A stretch of DNA of 20,757 bases from CAYOZN01 sp964408455 (GCA_964408455.1 CAYOZN010000045.1:1-20757), one strand, 5' to 3'; counted from the first letter of the stretch, positions 1 through 7,591 are shown. The notes: generated by a model not told the origin, from the letters alone. Program-made: numbers and translations.

Positions 1-53
1 CCCCGGTCTCCAGGATGAGAACCTGATATCCTAGGCCACTAGACGATGGGGGC
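1..53 (-). tRNA. tRNA-Glu (anticodon CTC), 3' part cut by window edge
   Basis: Read on the minus strand, the sequence starts with the acceptor strand GCCCCCA (53-47). A D-arm of GTCTAGTGGCCTAGGA type, characteristic of tRNA-Glu, follows. The anticodon stem is TCAGG/CCTGG around the loop TTCTCAT, whose anticodon CTC lies at 19-17. The variable loop, T-arm and 3' acceptor strand lie beyond position 1, so the gene is truncated by the window and not broken. A near-consensus promoter lies about 55 nt upstream. Confidence 0.9.
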
Positions 54-111
54 CTCGGCGCCATCCGGCGGGCGAGCCGCCGTTGGACTTCAGACTTAAG
101 GGGGACTTCCT

Positions 112-139
112 ATTAAATAGTAGCCCGCGGTTTTGGCAA
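112..139 (-). promoter_or_regulatory. Sigma-70-type promoter of tRNA-Glu
   Basis: On the minus strand, TTGCCA (139-134) is separated by 16 nt from TTTAAT (117-112). Each hexamer has one mismatch to the sigma-70 consensus. The predicted transcript start near 105 would give about 50 nt of 5' leader before the mature tRNA end at 53. That leader contains a small hairpin (CGGCGG 66-71 with CCGCCG 77-82). Confidence 0.6.
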
Positions 140-290
140 GAGGCAATCGCCGGCAGCGGCGCCGACCGCCCGGCATGCAGCAGGTCCGATGATGTGCGTC
201 GTCGCTCAATGGCGATTCCCCGTGGCGAAAGCTGCAAGGCCCGGCGGCGTTGGGATTGATCGTACCCCGACTTCCCGGGTGGCGGCGGCT
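140..290. other. Intergenic stretch, no gene seen
   Basis: The gene-free interval from 54 to 368 holds the divergent promoters of tRNA-Glu (112-139) and of the fmdB-type gene (291-319). Open frames here on either strand are short and Arg/Ser/Ala-rich, with no recognisable domain or ribosome-binding site. I see no further gene or repeat in 140-290. Confidence 0.5.
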
Positions 291-319
291 TTGTCAGCCC
301 GGCACGCCCGAGCTATACT
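291..319 (+). promoter_or_regulatory. Sigma-70-type promoter of the FmdB-family gene
   Basis: TTGTCA (291-296), a 17-nt spacer and TATACT (314-319) each have one mismatch to consensus at ideal spacing. The predicted start near 326 gives a leader of about 43 nt to the GTG at 369. This also rules out the longer open frame starting near 189, because the promoter would lie inside it. Confidence 0.7.
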
Positions 320-368
320 TCGGCTCGAATACAACCCGTTGGCGCCGGATGATTTAACGGAGCGTCGC

Positions 369-593
369 GTGCCCCTGATCGAGTACCAGTGCACCAGATG
401 CGGTAAGGCATTCGAAGAGCTCATCCGATCCGACGAGGATCGAGAGCGCGTCGTCTGCCCCGCGTGTTCTTCATCGCAGGTGCAGCGACAGTTGAGCGTC
501 TTTTCGGCGCGCTCGGCGGCGCCGGCCCCGGCGTCCACGCCGGGCGGTTGCGGCCGGTGTGGCGATCCAGCGGGACCCTGTGGTCTTTCATAG
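369..593 (+). CDS. FmdB-family zinc-ribbon protein
   Basis: The product is a 74-residue protein with the N-terminus MPLIEYQCTRCGKAFEELI. CxxC at residues 8-11 and a second CxxC (CPAC) about 25 residues later form the zinc ribbon of the FmdB putative regulatory family. The C-terminus has a second cysteine cluster (GCGRCGDPAGPC) that may bind metal or be structural. The start is the GTG at 369, chosen because GGAG at 359-362 lies 6 nt upstream and the family N-terminus (PxYxYxC type) begins there. The molecular role of FmdB-type proteins is poorly defined. It is probably the first gene of a unit with the two small membrane-protein genes downstream. Confidence 0.85.
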   Translation: MPLIEYQCTRCGKAFEELIRSDEDRERVVCPACSSSQVQRQLSVFSARSAAPAPASTPGGCGRCGDPAGPCGLS

Positions 594-677
594 GCTTATG
601 CATGACGTGCGGGCCAGGTGCCGCGCGAGGGGCACTTTCCCGCCGCGTCGCGGCCGGCAGCCAGGTGCTGACAGGTA

Positions 678-1139
678 ATGGCAGAACGCAGAGAGTCAAA
701 ATCCAACGCCTCCGCCCCGCTGGCGGCCCTGTTTGCGTGGATGTTGCCGGGTCTTGGGCACTGGTGGATCGGCGAACGCAAGCGCGCCATCATCTTCTTC
801 GTCGTCACTTCCGTCACCTTCTGGGGCGGCGTTGCCGTCGGCGGTGTGCGCTCCAGCGTCACGCTGCGCGACAACGGCCCCTGGATCGCCGCCCAGCTAT
901 GCATGGGTCCGCAGGCACTGATCGCGCTCCAATGGAGTAACCGCCTGGCGAGCATCGAGGCCCGGCAGGGCGTCAATTTCAAGGCGCCCTGGCCTGCATC
1001 CGATATCGGCGTTGTCTATGCGGGCGTCGCCGGTCTGCTCAACCTGCTGATCATCCTGGATGCCCTGGCACGCGTCGATCGTACCGCGCCATCGACGTCC
1101 AGCCGTGCCCCACCCATGCGCAAGGGGGGCGATCGATGA
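678..1139 (+). CDS. Small integral membrane protein (DUF6677-like)
   Basis: The 153-residue protein begins MAERRESKSN. It has a hydrophobic helix starting near residue 12 (LAALFAWMLPGLGHWWIG), a second at about 36-56 (AIIFFVVTSVTFWGGVAVGG), a weaker amphipathic stretch in the middle, and a last helix at about 115-130 (AGVAGLLNLLIILDAL). The C-terminal tail is Ser/Pro/Arg-rich. The LPGLGHWWIGERKRAIIFF segment resembles the small-membrane-protein signature of a planctomycete family I believe is catalogued as DUF6677. That name is from memory and unverified. The ribosome-binding site is weak (AGG just before the ATG). The stop overlaps the next start by 4 nt (ATGA at 1136-1139), so the two genes are translationally coupled. 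Function unknown. Confidence 0.8.
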   Translation: MAERRESKSNASAPLAALFAWMLPGLGHWWIGERKRAIIFFVVTSVTFWGGVAVGGVRSSVTLRDNGPWIAAQLCMGPQALIALQWSNRLASIEARQGVNFKAPWPASDIGVVYAGVAGLLNLLIILDALARVDRTAPSTSSRAPPMRKGGDR

Positions 1140-1378
1140 GCGAGTTCCTCCACACCGAAATCTTGGCGCTCCTGGTCAAACCGGTGCCGATTGAAGGCGC
1201 CTGGCGGCTGATCATGCTGCTGCCGCTCTCGCTGGCTGTGAGCATCGTCTACAAGACGATCCGCTGCGAGAAGCTCTCGAGCGTTCCGCTGGCCAGCCTG
1301 GTACTCTGCGGCATGATCGTCGCCGGCATGCTGTTAATCGGCATCGCGCTGCTATTGATATTCATGCTTCTGGCCTAG
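1136..1378 (+). CDS. Small two-helix membrane protein
   Basis: The 80-residue protein has a short N-terminus (MSEFLHTEIL), a hydrophobic helix at about 24-40 (LIMLLPLSLAVSIVYKT), a short charged turn (IRCEKLSS), and a second long helix at about 48-79 running to the C-terminus. It overlaps the preceding membrane-protein gene by ATGA, and two membrane proteins coupled this way probably act together. I do not recognise a family. The composition (Leu/Ile/Met-rich helices, a charged turn, high GC at third positions) supports real coding. Confidence 0.75.
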   Translation: MSEFLHTEILALLVKPVPIEGAWRLIMLLPLSLAVSIVYKTIRCEKLSSVPLASLVLCGMIVAGMLLIGIALLLIFMLLA

Positions 1379-1475
1379 GGGCTGCTGCTTTCCTTGCCGC
1401 TTCGGCAGCGTTGCCCGTCGATACTCGCGCTTTCGGCCTTTCCCGATTCAGAGGTCCGACGGTCTCGGCGCCGTC

Positions 1476-1502
1476 CGGCTCGCCGCACGTGCTGGCGAGC
1501 CG
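1476..1502. terminator. Perfect 9-bp hairpin downstream of the membrane-protein genes
   Basis: CGGCTCGCC (1476-1484) pairs perfectly with GGCGAGCCG (1494-1502). The loop contains the palindrome GCACGTGC (1485-1492). It lies about 100 nt after the stop at 1378 and about 145 nt before the ACT-domain gene. There is no T-tract, so it is a candidate structured terminator or processing site and not a canonical intrinsic terminator. Confidence 0.35.
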
Positions 1503-1647
1503 TACCTGCCCGCAGGCGCCGCTCGCCATTTCTTCCTTTTTTGCTTAAACTGATCCGCTGAGCCCGGCCCCCATACGACGCGGATTTGCCCGGCGGCGAC
1601 TTGATCTCCGCCGACATCCGACGCTTTCCGCCGGAAGGAGACGACCG

Positions 1648-2142
1648 ATGTCGATTCAGGTCAAACGCGCGCAAGTCTGGAAGATCGACACGCCCAACAC
1701 GCCGGGCACGCTTGCCAACACGCTTTCTCCCCTCGCCGAATCCAGGGTCGACCTCGATCTGGTTATGGGCTACAGCACGCCCGATCGCACCGCCGCGACG
1801 GTCGAGGTCTTCCCGCTGGACAACCAGCGCGCACAGCGCGCCGCGCGATCGGCCGGCTTCCGCAAGTCGGATATCCCCTGCGTCACCGTGACCGGCAAGA
1901 ACGAGGCCGGCCTGGCCCGCAGGATTACCTCCGCCCTTGCCGAAGTCGGCATTAACCTGAACTTCTTCATCGCCCAGACCGTCGATTCGCGTTTCGCCGG
2001 CATCTTCGGATTCGAAGCCCAGTCGGAGGCCGACCTCGCGGTGAAAATCCTGCGAAAATCGCTGCGCTCCGGGGCGACGTCCCGCCGCAAGCGAACGACC
2101 ACGCCGTCAACGTCGCGTGGCCGCAGCCGAATGGCCAGTTGA
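1648..2142 (+). CDS. Tandem ACT-domain protein
   Basis: The 164-residue protein starts MSIQVKRAQVWKIDTPNTPGTLANTLSPLAESRVDLDL-type, the beta-alpha-beta opening of an ACT domain (about residues 6-70). A second ACT-like unit spans about 75-140 (VTVTGKNEAGLARRITSALAEVGINLNFFIAQTV). ACT domains bind small ligands, usually amino acids, and no catalytic domain is attached, so it is probably a stand-alone sensor or regulator. The C-terminus from about 140 is a basic, Ser/Thr/Arg-rich low-complexity tail. The ATG at 1648 has a strong ribosome-binding site (GGAAGGAG, about 7 nt upstream). The gene ends 44 nt before the next one. Confidence 0.8.
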   Translation: MSIQVKRAQVWKIDTPNTPGTLANTLSPLAESRVDLDLVMGYSTPDRTAATVEVFPLDNQRAQRAARSAGFRKSDIPCVTVTGKNEAGLARRITSALAEVGINLNFFIAQTVDSRFAGIFGFEAQSEADLAVKILRKSLRSGATSRRKRTTTPSTSRGRSRMAS

Positions 2143-2186
2143 GTGTGCACTTTTTTCCGGCCGGAGTTGTACGGGAGCATCCAGAC

Positions 2187-3488
2187 ATGAAGCCGCTTGG
2201 CGTGACAACAGGTTTCGCGGTATTGCTCGCAATGTTCGCGGGCTGCGACTCCGCCTCGACCGAAGGCAGCTCCAGGACCGATTCGGACAGCCGGACCGCT
2301 TCGGCCGGCGCGACGAAAACAAACGTTTCAGCTCCGCCGGCAGCCGCCCTTCAGCCGGCGGCCCAGCCCGCAAAAACGTCGCCGGCAAATCCGCCGGGCG
2401 CGGCCAACGCAGCGGGTCCCCGATGGGCGATCGACGCCCCGCGGCACGACTTCGGCGCCGTCTGGGCCGGTGAGACGGTCCAACACACCTTCGAGTTCAA
2501 GAACGTCGGAAGCCAGGTCCTGCGCATCCTTGAGGCCAAGCCGCGTTGCAGTTGCTCCGTCGCCGACAACTACACGCGCGAAGTTCCACCCGGTGGCACC
2601 GGCCGCATTCCATTCGTGCTTAAGACCAACAACAAGCCCAACGGCCCCGTCGAAGAATACCTCACCATCAAGACCAACGATGCCTCCCAGCCCGACATGC
2701 AGATCTATCTCGTGGGCACCATCAAGACCGTCTGCCACACCCAGGTCGTTCAGGACTGGCAGGCTACGACCCCGGCCGAGCTGGACAAGATCAAGAGCTC
2801 GCAGGGGTTCTTCAACCGCGTGAGCACCAACGACCGGCCATTCCGGGTCGTGCGGCTGACGAACACCACCGGCTCGCCGCTCGAACTGCAAATGCTCCAG
2901 GTCGGGCTGTCCCGGCTGGATACCGACGGCGGCGCGTCAATGGTTGAAACGCCGTTCGAGTTTTCAGTTAATGAGATCACGCCCAACCAGGTGTGGGAAC
3001 TGATCATCACCGGCAAACCCCCCTTTCCGGTCGGGCGCGTGACCAGCAACGTGACTTTCCACACCGGCATTCCCGATCAACCACGGTTCGTGGTGCACGC
3101 CTCGGCATACAATCCGCCGCGCATCGAGATCGTCCCGCAGAAGATCGTTCACATGGCGGGCGCCAAGCCCAAGGGCAATGCCCGGACCATCGCCATCACC
3201 AACAACGGCACGACGCCCTTCGCAATCACCGCCGTCGCCGCCAGCACGCCCGAATATACGGTACGCGTGCTTCCGCGCGATCCGGCCAAGCCGACGCAGA
3301 CAACCGTCGAAGTCAAGTTCCCCTTCGAGGGATACGTGCCGCCGCCCTACGGCGAGTTGATTCGCATCGAAACCAACGATCCCGAGCATCCCGTGATCGA
3401 GCGCATGGTGTTGCCGACGTTCAACGCGGCGACGCCGCGCCCGGCCGACAAGCCTGTTCAATGGCACGCCGGATCGGTGAGCGGCTGA
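2187..3488 (+). CDS. DUF1573 lipoprotein
   Basis: The 433-residue protein has a lipoprotein signal: a hydrophobic N-terminus followed by MFAGC with the lipidation Cys at residue 20. A Ser/Ala/Pro-rich linker runs to about 75. A DUF1573 immunoglobulin-like domain spans about 76-185 (HDFGAVWAGETVQHTFEFKNVG, then KPRCSCSV with two close cysteines, then PPGGTGRIPF). Two further beta-rich Ig-like modules run to about 420. DUF1573 proteins are abundant, mostly uncharacterised envelope proteins in Planctomycetota and Bacteroidota. I chose the ATG at 2187 over an upstream TTG at 2139 because GGGAG (2173-2177) lies 9 nt before it and the signal peptide starts there. It is probably co-transcribed with the propeller protein that follows. 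Confidence 0.85.
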   Translation: MKPLGVTTGFAVLLAMFAGCDSASTEGSSRTDSDSRTASAGATKTNVSAPPAAALQPAAQPAKTSPANPPGAANAAGPRWAIDAPRHDFGAVWAGETVQHTFEFKNVGSQVLRILEAKPRCSCSVADNYTREVPPGGTGRIPFVLKTNNKPNGPVEEYLTIKTNDASQPDMQIYLVGTIKTVCHTQVVQDWQATTPAELDKIKSSQGFFNRVSTNDRPFRVVRLTNTTGSPLELQMLQVGLSRLDTDGGASMVETPFEFSVNEITPNQVWELIITGKPPFPVGRVTSNVTFHTGIPDQPRFVVHASAYNPPRIEIVPQKIVHMAGAKPKGNARTIAITNNGTTPFAITAVAASTPEYTVRVLPRDPAKPTQTTVEVKFPFEGYVPPPYGELIRIETNDPEHPVIERMVLPTFNAATPRPADKPVQWHAGSVSG

Positions 3489-3534
3489 CGCGCCAGCCGG
3501 CACGGTAAACAGTGTTCGACGTGCAAAGGGCCCT

Positions 3535-3559
3535 TCCGTCCGCATTACGCGAGGACGGA
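3535..3559 (+). promoter_or_regulatory. Hairpin covering a potential ribosome-binding site
   Basis: TCCGTCC (3535-3541) is perfectly complementary to GGACGGA (3553-3559), with an 11-nt loop. The 3' arm is the Shine-Dalgarno-like element GGACGGAG of a possible ATG at 3570. If folded, it would block that start and favour the ATG at 3594, whose GGAGAG (3583-3588) is free. AAGGGCCCTT (3526-3535), another palindrome, abuts it. Confidence 0.4.
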
Positions 3560-3593
3560 GACGCCATCGATGTTCCTTTTCCGGAGAGAACCC

Positions 3594-5948
3594 ATGTTCG
3601 ATCTACAAAGACCGATGCGCGCAGGGTCCCACTTTGCGCTTGCCGCGGCGGGTGGAATTCTCCTTCTCGGCGGGCTGCCTGCCCGTGCCGACGAACCACT
3701 TCTGCTCAAGCCTGCTGCAACCGAGCCGCATCATGCCTATATCGAGCTCGAAGCCGAGCTCGACCAGAAAATGACCGGCCCGGACGGCAATCCAATGAAC
3801 ATGAAGTCGCGCTCGATCTACGGCGTCATGCAGAAGACGACGCCGCGCGACGGCGGCTGGCTGATCGAATTGACCTTCGATCGAATGTTGGGCTACATGG
3901 TCTTTAACGAGACCATGCAGAGCCTCTACGACAGCGACGATCCCGGCTACGTTGATGCCTCACCGATGCACAGGGATGCCTTCGACGTTGTGCTCAACAC
4001 GCAACTCAAAATCACGCTCGACGCGAACGGCCTCGCGACCAGCATCGAAGGCGCCGACGCCATACGCCAGAAGCTCAAGGCACTCGGCGATCAGAACTTC
4101 GTCTCGAAGACGCTGCTGGAAGGCGACTTTACCGATCGGCAGCTCATGTCGCAGTTTGGCGATTTGCCCATGATTCTCCTGCCCAACAAACAGGTCAACA
4201 TAGGAGAGAAATGGGAAAAGGTTCATCGCGACGAGTACCCGCAGGTCGGCAAGGTGATTGTCAAATACGGCTGTTCGCTCACCAGCATCGAGACACTGAG
4301 CCTTGAAGTGTTGGGGCTTCCCGCCGTTCGTCGCGAGGTGGCAACGGTCAACTTTGAAGGCAGCGTCACAAATGATGAAGAGGAGAAAGCGCCGGAAGGA
4401 AAGCGACTGGGTAAAATCAATGGCAGCTTCAAGGGCAGGGCGCACTTTGATCCGAAAGACCGCCGCTTTGTTCAGATCCAGCGCGACACGCAGGCCACGA
4501 TAGAAGTACCGCCCTGGTGGACACCTGATCCGGAGGCTCCGCTTTTTAAAATCGAATCGTCGATGAAGCAGCGATACACCGTCAATAGTGCCGCCGAGCG
4601 GGAAAAACGCAGAAGGGAAATCGCCCGGCTCGTGGCGGAGGCGGCGAAGCGCAAGGCCGCGGAAGAAGCAGCGGCCATGGCCGGGCCGGTCGATCCCGTC
4701 ACGCCGGCGAACGAGCCCGTGCCCTGGCTTCAGTGGGGCGGGCCGGACCGCAACTTCAGCAGCAGCGCAACCGGCCTCGCCAATCGCTGGCCGGAAGGCG
4801 GCCCGCCCCGCTTGTGGGAGCACGAACTGGGCGACGGCTTTTCGGCAATCCTGTGCGACGGCGACACGCTGTACACGATGTATTCAGTTCGCGACAAGGA
4901 AGACGCCTTCAAGGGCGATGAAATCGTCGTGGCACTAGACGCCCGCACCGGCAAAACGCGGTGGGAGCATCGATACGCAGCCCCCTGGCCCAAGGGCATG
5001 CAGATGGAGTTCGGCCCCGGCCCGCACAGCACGCCGATCGTCGTGGGCGACAAAATCTACACCGTCGGCTGCACGGCGAAACTGAACTGCCTCGACAAAA
5101 ATACGGGCAGCCCCGTCTGGTCGCGTGACCTCCACGAAGAATACCAGGCGGAGCTGCTCGAGCGCGGCTACGGTGCCAGCCCGCTGTCATACGAAAATAA
5201 AATCTGGTTGACCGTCAGCAAGGAAAAGGGAAAAGCCGTAATGGCCTTTGATCCTGCCGACGGTAAGACGCTCTGGCAGGGAGGCGACTTCCAGCCCGGC
5301 TATGCGTCGCTGCTCGCCATCGCCGTCGATGGTGTCGAGCAATTGATCGCGTTCTCGGGCAAGGCGGTCCTGGGCCTCGACCCGTCCGACGGCCGCGCGA
5401 TGTGGAGCGTCGACCATCCCACGCAGTGGGGCGCAAACATCACCACGCCGCTGTGGTCTGCACAGGACAAGCATCTGTTCGTTTCGTCGGCCTACGGCAT
5501 GGGTTCGCGCGGCATCCGGCTCGAAAAGGCCGGCAGCCAGATCGTCGCAAAGGAACTCTGGTTCAATCCCAAAATGAAGATTCAGCACGGCGACGCCGTT
5601 CGCGTCGGCGATCACATCTACGGCAGCAGCGGCGATTTCGGGCCGTCTTTTCTGGACTGCATCGACGTGAAGACCGGCGAATTTGCCTGGCGCCAGCGGC
5701 TGGATGCCCGCGCCAACGTGCTGCACGCCGACGGCAAGCTGCTCGTGCTGGATGAAAACGGCGGACTGTTCCTGGTGAAGGCCGACCCGGAAAAGTACCG
5801 TCTGCTGGCCAAGGCGCCATCCGTGCTCGACAAAACTTCCTGGACCACGCCGACGCTCGTCGGCCGCACGCTGTACCTTCGCGACCGCAGGAAAATCATG
5901 GCGCTGAATCTCGGCCCCCAGGAGGCGCGGACCGTCAGCCAACCATAG
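3594..5948 (+). CDS. Secreted DUF6263-like / PQQ-like beta-propeller fusion
   Basis: The 784-residue protein has a Sec signal peptide (basic n-region, hydrophobic core, cleavage after ARA at about residue 32). Residues about 37-320 are a beta-rich domain resembling DUF6263, with a central helix region. Residues about 333-369 are a charged Lys/Glu/Ala helix, probably a linker. Residues about 376-784 form a PQQ-like propeller, opening with VPWLQWGGPDRN and with blade motifs of the type ALDARTGKTRWEH near 445, and others near 487, 549, 591 and 686. No PQQ-dehydrogenase catalytic pattern is evident, so a BamB-like scaffold or ligand-binding role is likelier than an enzyme. An alternative ATG at 3570 adds 8 residues, but its ribosome-binding site lies in a hairpin. 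Confidence 0.8.
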   Translation: MFDLQRPMRAGSHFALAAAGGILLLGGLPARADEPLLLKPAATEPHHAYIELEAELDQKMTGPDGNPMNMKSRSIYGVMQKTTPRDGGWLIELTFDRMLGYMVFNETMQSLYDSDDPGYVDASPMHRDAFDVVLNTQLKITLDANGLATSIEGADAIRQKLKALGDQNFVSKTLLEGDFTDRQLMSQFGDLPMILLPNKQVNIGEKWEKVHRDEYPQVGKVIVKYGCSLTSIETLSLEVLGLPAVRREVATVNFEGSVTNDEEEKAPEGKRLGKINGSFKGRAHFDPKDRRFVQIQRDTQATIEVPPWWTPDPEAPLFKIESSMKQRYTVNSAAEREKRRREIARLVAEAAKRKAAEEAAAMAGPVDPVTPANEPVPWLQWGGPDRNFSSSATGLANRWPEGGPPRLWEHELGDGFSAILCDGDTLYTMYSVRDKEDAFKGDEIVVALDARTGKTRWEHRYAAPWPKGMQMEFGPGPHSTPIVVGDKIYTVGCTAKLNCLDKNTGSPVWSRDLHEEYQAELLERGYGASPLSYENKIWLTVSKEKGKAVMAFDPADGKTLWQGGDFQPGYASLLAIAVDGVEQLIAFSGKAVLGLDPSDGRAMWSVDHPTQWGANITTPLWSAQDKHLFVSSAYGMGSRGIRLEKAGSQIVAKELWFNPKMKIQHGDAVRVGDHIYGSSGDFGPSFLDCIDVKTGEFAWRQRLDARANVLHADGKLLVLDENGGLFLVKADPEKYRLLAKAPSVLDKTSWTTPTLVGRTLYLRDRRKIMALNLGPQEARTVSQP

Positions 5949-6016
5949 AGCCTGTCTCAATTACAGTGTGGCACCGGCTGATAGCCGGTGCGGCTTGGGT
6001 CATTGAGAATGGCTCT
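5947..6016. repeat. Composite inverted repeat with nested hairpin
   Basis: The outer arms 5947-5962 and 6001-6016 pair at 13 of the first 15 positions (AGAGCC/GGCTCT, then TCTCAAT/ATTGAGA, with two mismatches between). Inside is a perfect 9-bp hairpin, GCACCGGCT (5971-5979) with AGCCGGTGC (5983-5991) and a GAT loop. The element starts on the stop codon of the propeller gene and sits between convergent genes. It could be a bidirectional terminator (though no T-tract) or a short mobile, REP/MITE-like repeat. Confidence 0.55.
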
Positions 6017-6060
6017 TAGCAAAGTCGCGTCGCGATGCACGACCACTCGGCGCGCGTCAT

Positions 6061-6083
6061 TCGCACGGGGCGTGGCCGTGCGA
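6061..6083. terminator. Hairpin after the minus-strand secreted-protein gene
   Basis: TCGCACGG (6061-6068) pairs with CCGTGCGA (6076-6083) across a 7-nt loop. It lies about 30 nt past the stop codon at 6112 of the leftward gene, a plausible terminator position, but no U-tract follows on the minus strand. Confidence 0.35.
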
Positions 6084-6111
6084 CGGCTCGCGCGCCCTCC
6101 GCGCGGCCCCA

Positions 6112-6780
6112 TCAGGGCTCGGGCACTGAACAGTTGCCGACGCTTTCCCGAAAAACGTCGAACGGCTCGTCCACATCGTCCACCGAATTGTACCAGGTGC
6201 CCGATAGCGTCTTGCCGTCGGCACTCACCGTCAGCATCATCGGCGCATCGAACAGCCCGTTGTCCGCAGCGTCGTCAAAGCCGAATTTGCACGTGACGAC
6301 GGTCCCCGTGATGGCGTCGCCGGCGAGTTCGCCCTCGAAGTCTGCAAAATAGACGCTGGTATTTCCATCCCCATGATCGCATTCGCGAATTTCGGTGTAC
6401 GCGGCAAACACGCCCGAGCCCGTATGCTGAATGCAGATCTCGTGGCCGCCGTCGGTCCAGCGTCCGTTCAAGCCATAAATGTCCAGATCGACGGCGTCCG
6501 GATCGTGGTTCACATCCGGCTGCGTCGTCGGCGTGTTCGGTTCGGTCGGCAGGCCCCCGCTACCGAAGACCGGCGGCCCGAGCGTACCCCCGGCCGGCTG
6601 CGTGCATAAGCCGGTGACGGGATCATAATCCGGACTTTCCGGCGTGCAGTCAGGATCGCAGCTCGTCGCGCCGGCCAAAGGCTGAATCGCAATCAACAGC
6701 AGCAGGCCGAGCCATGCACGTCCGCCATTACCGCGGCGCTGGTCGTTGGGGTCTGCAGATCTGGTCCTGGGCCTCATCAT
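6112..6780 (-). CDS. Secreted cysteine-patterned protein, paralogue 1 (unknown function)
   Basis: The 222-residue protein has a basic n-region, the hydrophobic core AWLGLLLLIAIQPLAG, and ATSC with the Cys at residue 41, a non-ideal lipobox; cleavage at AGA is the alternative. A Pro/Thr-rich segment follows (GGLPTEPNTPTTQP), then a beta-rich domain from about 95 (IYGLNGRWTDGG, ... FEGELAGDAITGT, LTVSADGKTLSGTWY). This resembles small lipocalin-like beta-barrels only in general pattern. Seven cysteines of the mature region match those of the next gene. The start at 6780 is supported by GGAG five nt upstream. It is closely similar to its upstream neighbour throughout, so the two are tandem duplicates. 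Confidence 0.75.
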   Translation of the reverse strand: MMRPRTRSADPNDQRRGNGGRAWLGLLLLIAIQPLAGATSCDPDCTPESPDYDPVTGLCTQPAGGTLGPPVFGSGGLPTEPNTPTTQPDVNHDPDAVDLDIYGLNGRWTDGGHEICIQHTGSGVFAAYTEIRECDHGDGNTSVYFADFEGELAGDAITGTVVTCKFGFDDAADNGLFDAPMMLTVSADGKTLSGTWYNSVDDVDEPFDVFRESVGNCSVPEP

Positions 6781-6876
6781 GTCAGCTCCTAAAATCCGCA
6801 ACACGTTGAGCATTTCACTTGTGCATCGATTCGCCTGCCGCACCGGAAACCGCCTCGCGCTTGCCGAAGCTGCTAC

Positions 6877-7539
6877 TTAGCCAGGCGGCTGACAGTCTCC
6901 GACGCTCTCGCGGGTCAGCATGATTTCGATGTCGGCATCATCCACTTCGCTGTACCAGGTTCCCGATAGCGTCTTGCCGTCTTCACTGACGGTGAGCGTC
7001 AGGGGCGAACTGATCAGGCCATTCTCACCCGCATCAAACCCGAATTTGCACGTCACGGTGGTGCCGGTAATGGTATCGCCGACGAGTTCGCCTTCAAAGT
7101 CGGCGTCATAGAGGCTGACGGTTCCGGTGCCATCGGCGTGATCGCATTCTCGCAGTTCCGTGTAGATGGCACTTACCGCGGAGCCGTTGTGTTCAATGCA
7201 CGCCTCATACGCGCCGTCCATCCATCGCCCGTTCAATCCATAAATCCCCAGGTCCACCGCGTCGGGATCGTGGTCCGGCGCCGGCTGCGTCGTTGGCGTG
7301 TTCGGTTCGGTCGGTAGGCCTCCGCTGCCGGGGACCGGCGGGCCTTGCTGCCCTTCCGCCGGCTGGCTGCACAGGCCGGTGACCGGATCATAGTCCGGGT
7401 TTTCCGGCGTGCAGTCAGGATCACAGCTCGTCGCCCCCGCCAGCGGCTGGAGTCCGATCAGTAGAATCACCGCCAGCCAGGCCCCTCCGCCGCCCCTTGC
7501 CGAATAGCATATGCCGGTATCACAAGAGTTTGTTTGCAT
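6877..7539 (-). CDS. Secreted cysteine-patterned protein, paralogue 2 (unknown function)
   Basis: The 220-residue protein has the signal WLAVILLIGLQPLAGATSC with the Cys at residue 39. The same Pro/Thr-rich linker (GLPTEPNTPTTQP) and the same C-terminal beta-domain (IYGLNGRWMDGA, FEGELVGDTITGT, LTVSEDGKTLSGTWY) as the downstream gene follow. If the first mature Cys is lipidated, six conserved cysteines remain, enough for three disulfides. The start at 7539 is supported by GGAG about 9 nt upstream. It lies 52 nt after the large secreted-protein gene, so it is probably in the same transcript. I do not recognise the family. Confidence 0.75.
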   Translation of the reverse strand: MQTNSCDTGICYSARGGGGAWLAVILLIGLQPLAGATSCDPDCTPENPDYDPVTGLCSQPAEGQQGPPVPGSGGLPTEPNTPTTQPAPDHDPDAVDLGIYGLNGRWMDGAYEACIEHNGSAVSAIYTELRECDHADGTGTVSLYDADFEGELVGDTITGTTVTCKFGFDAGENGLISSPLTLTVSEDGKTLSGTWYSEVDDADIEIMLTRESVGDCQPPG

Positions 7540-7591
7540 TACAGAATTCTCCCCGTCGATTGCCGACAGCTCTCCATGAATTTTACTTGCA

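Noticed and set aside
1391..1420. Small TGCCG-CTT-CGGCA hairpin just after the second membrane-protein gene
   Set aside because: Only 5 bp with no T-tract; the better candidate is the 9-bp hairpin at 1476-1502.
2139..2186. TTG start extending the DUF1573 lipoprotein by 16 residues
   Set aside because: It overlaps the stop of the ACT-domain gene and would precede the lipoprotein signal with unsuited residues; the ATG at 2187 has its own ribosome-binding site.
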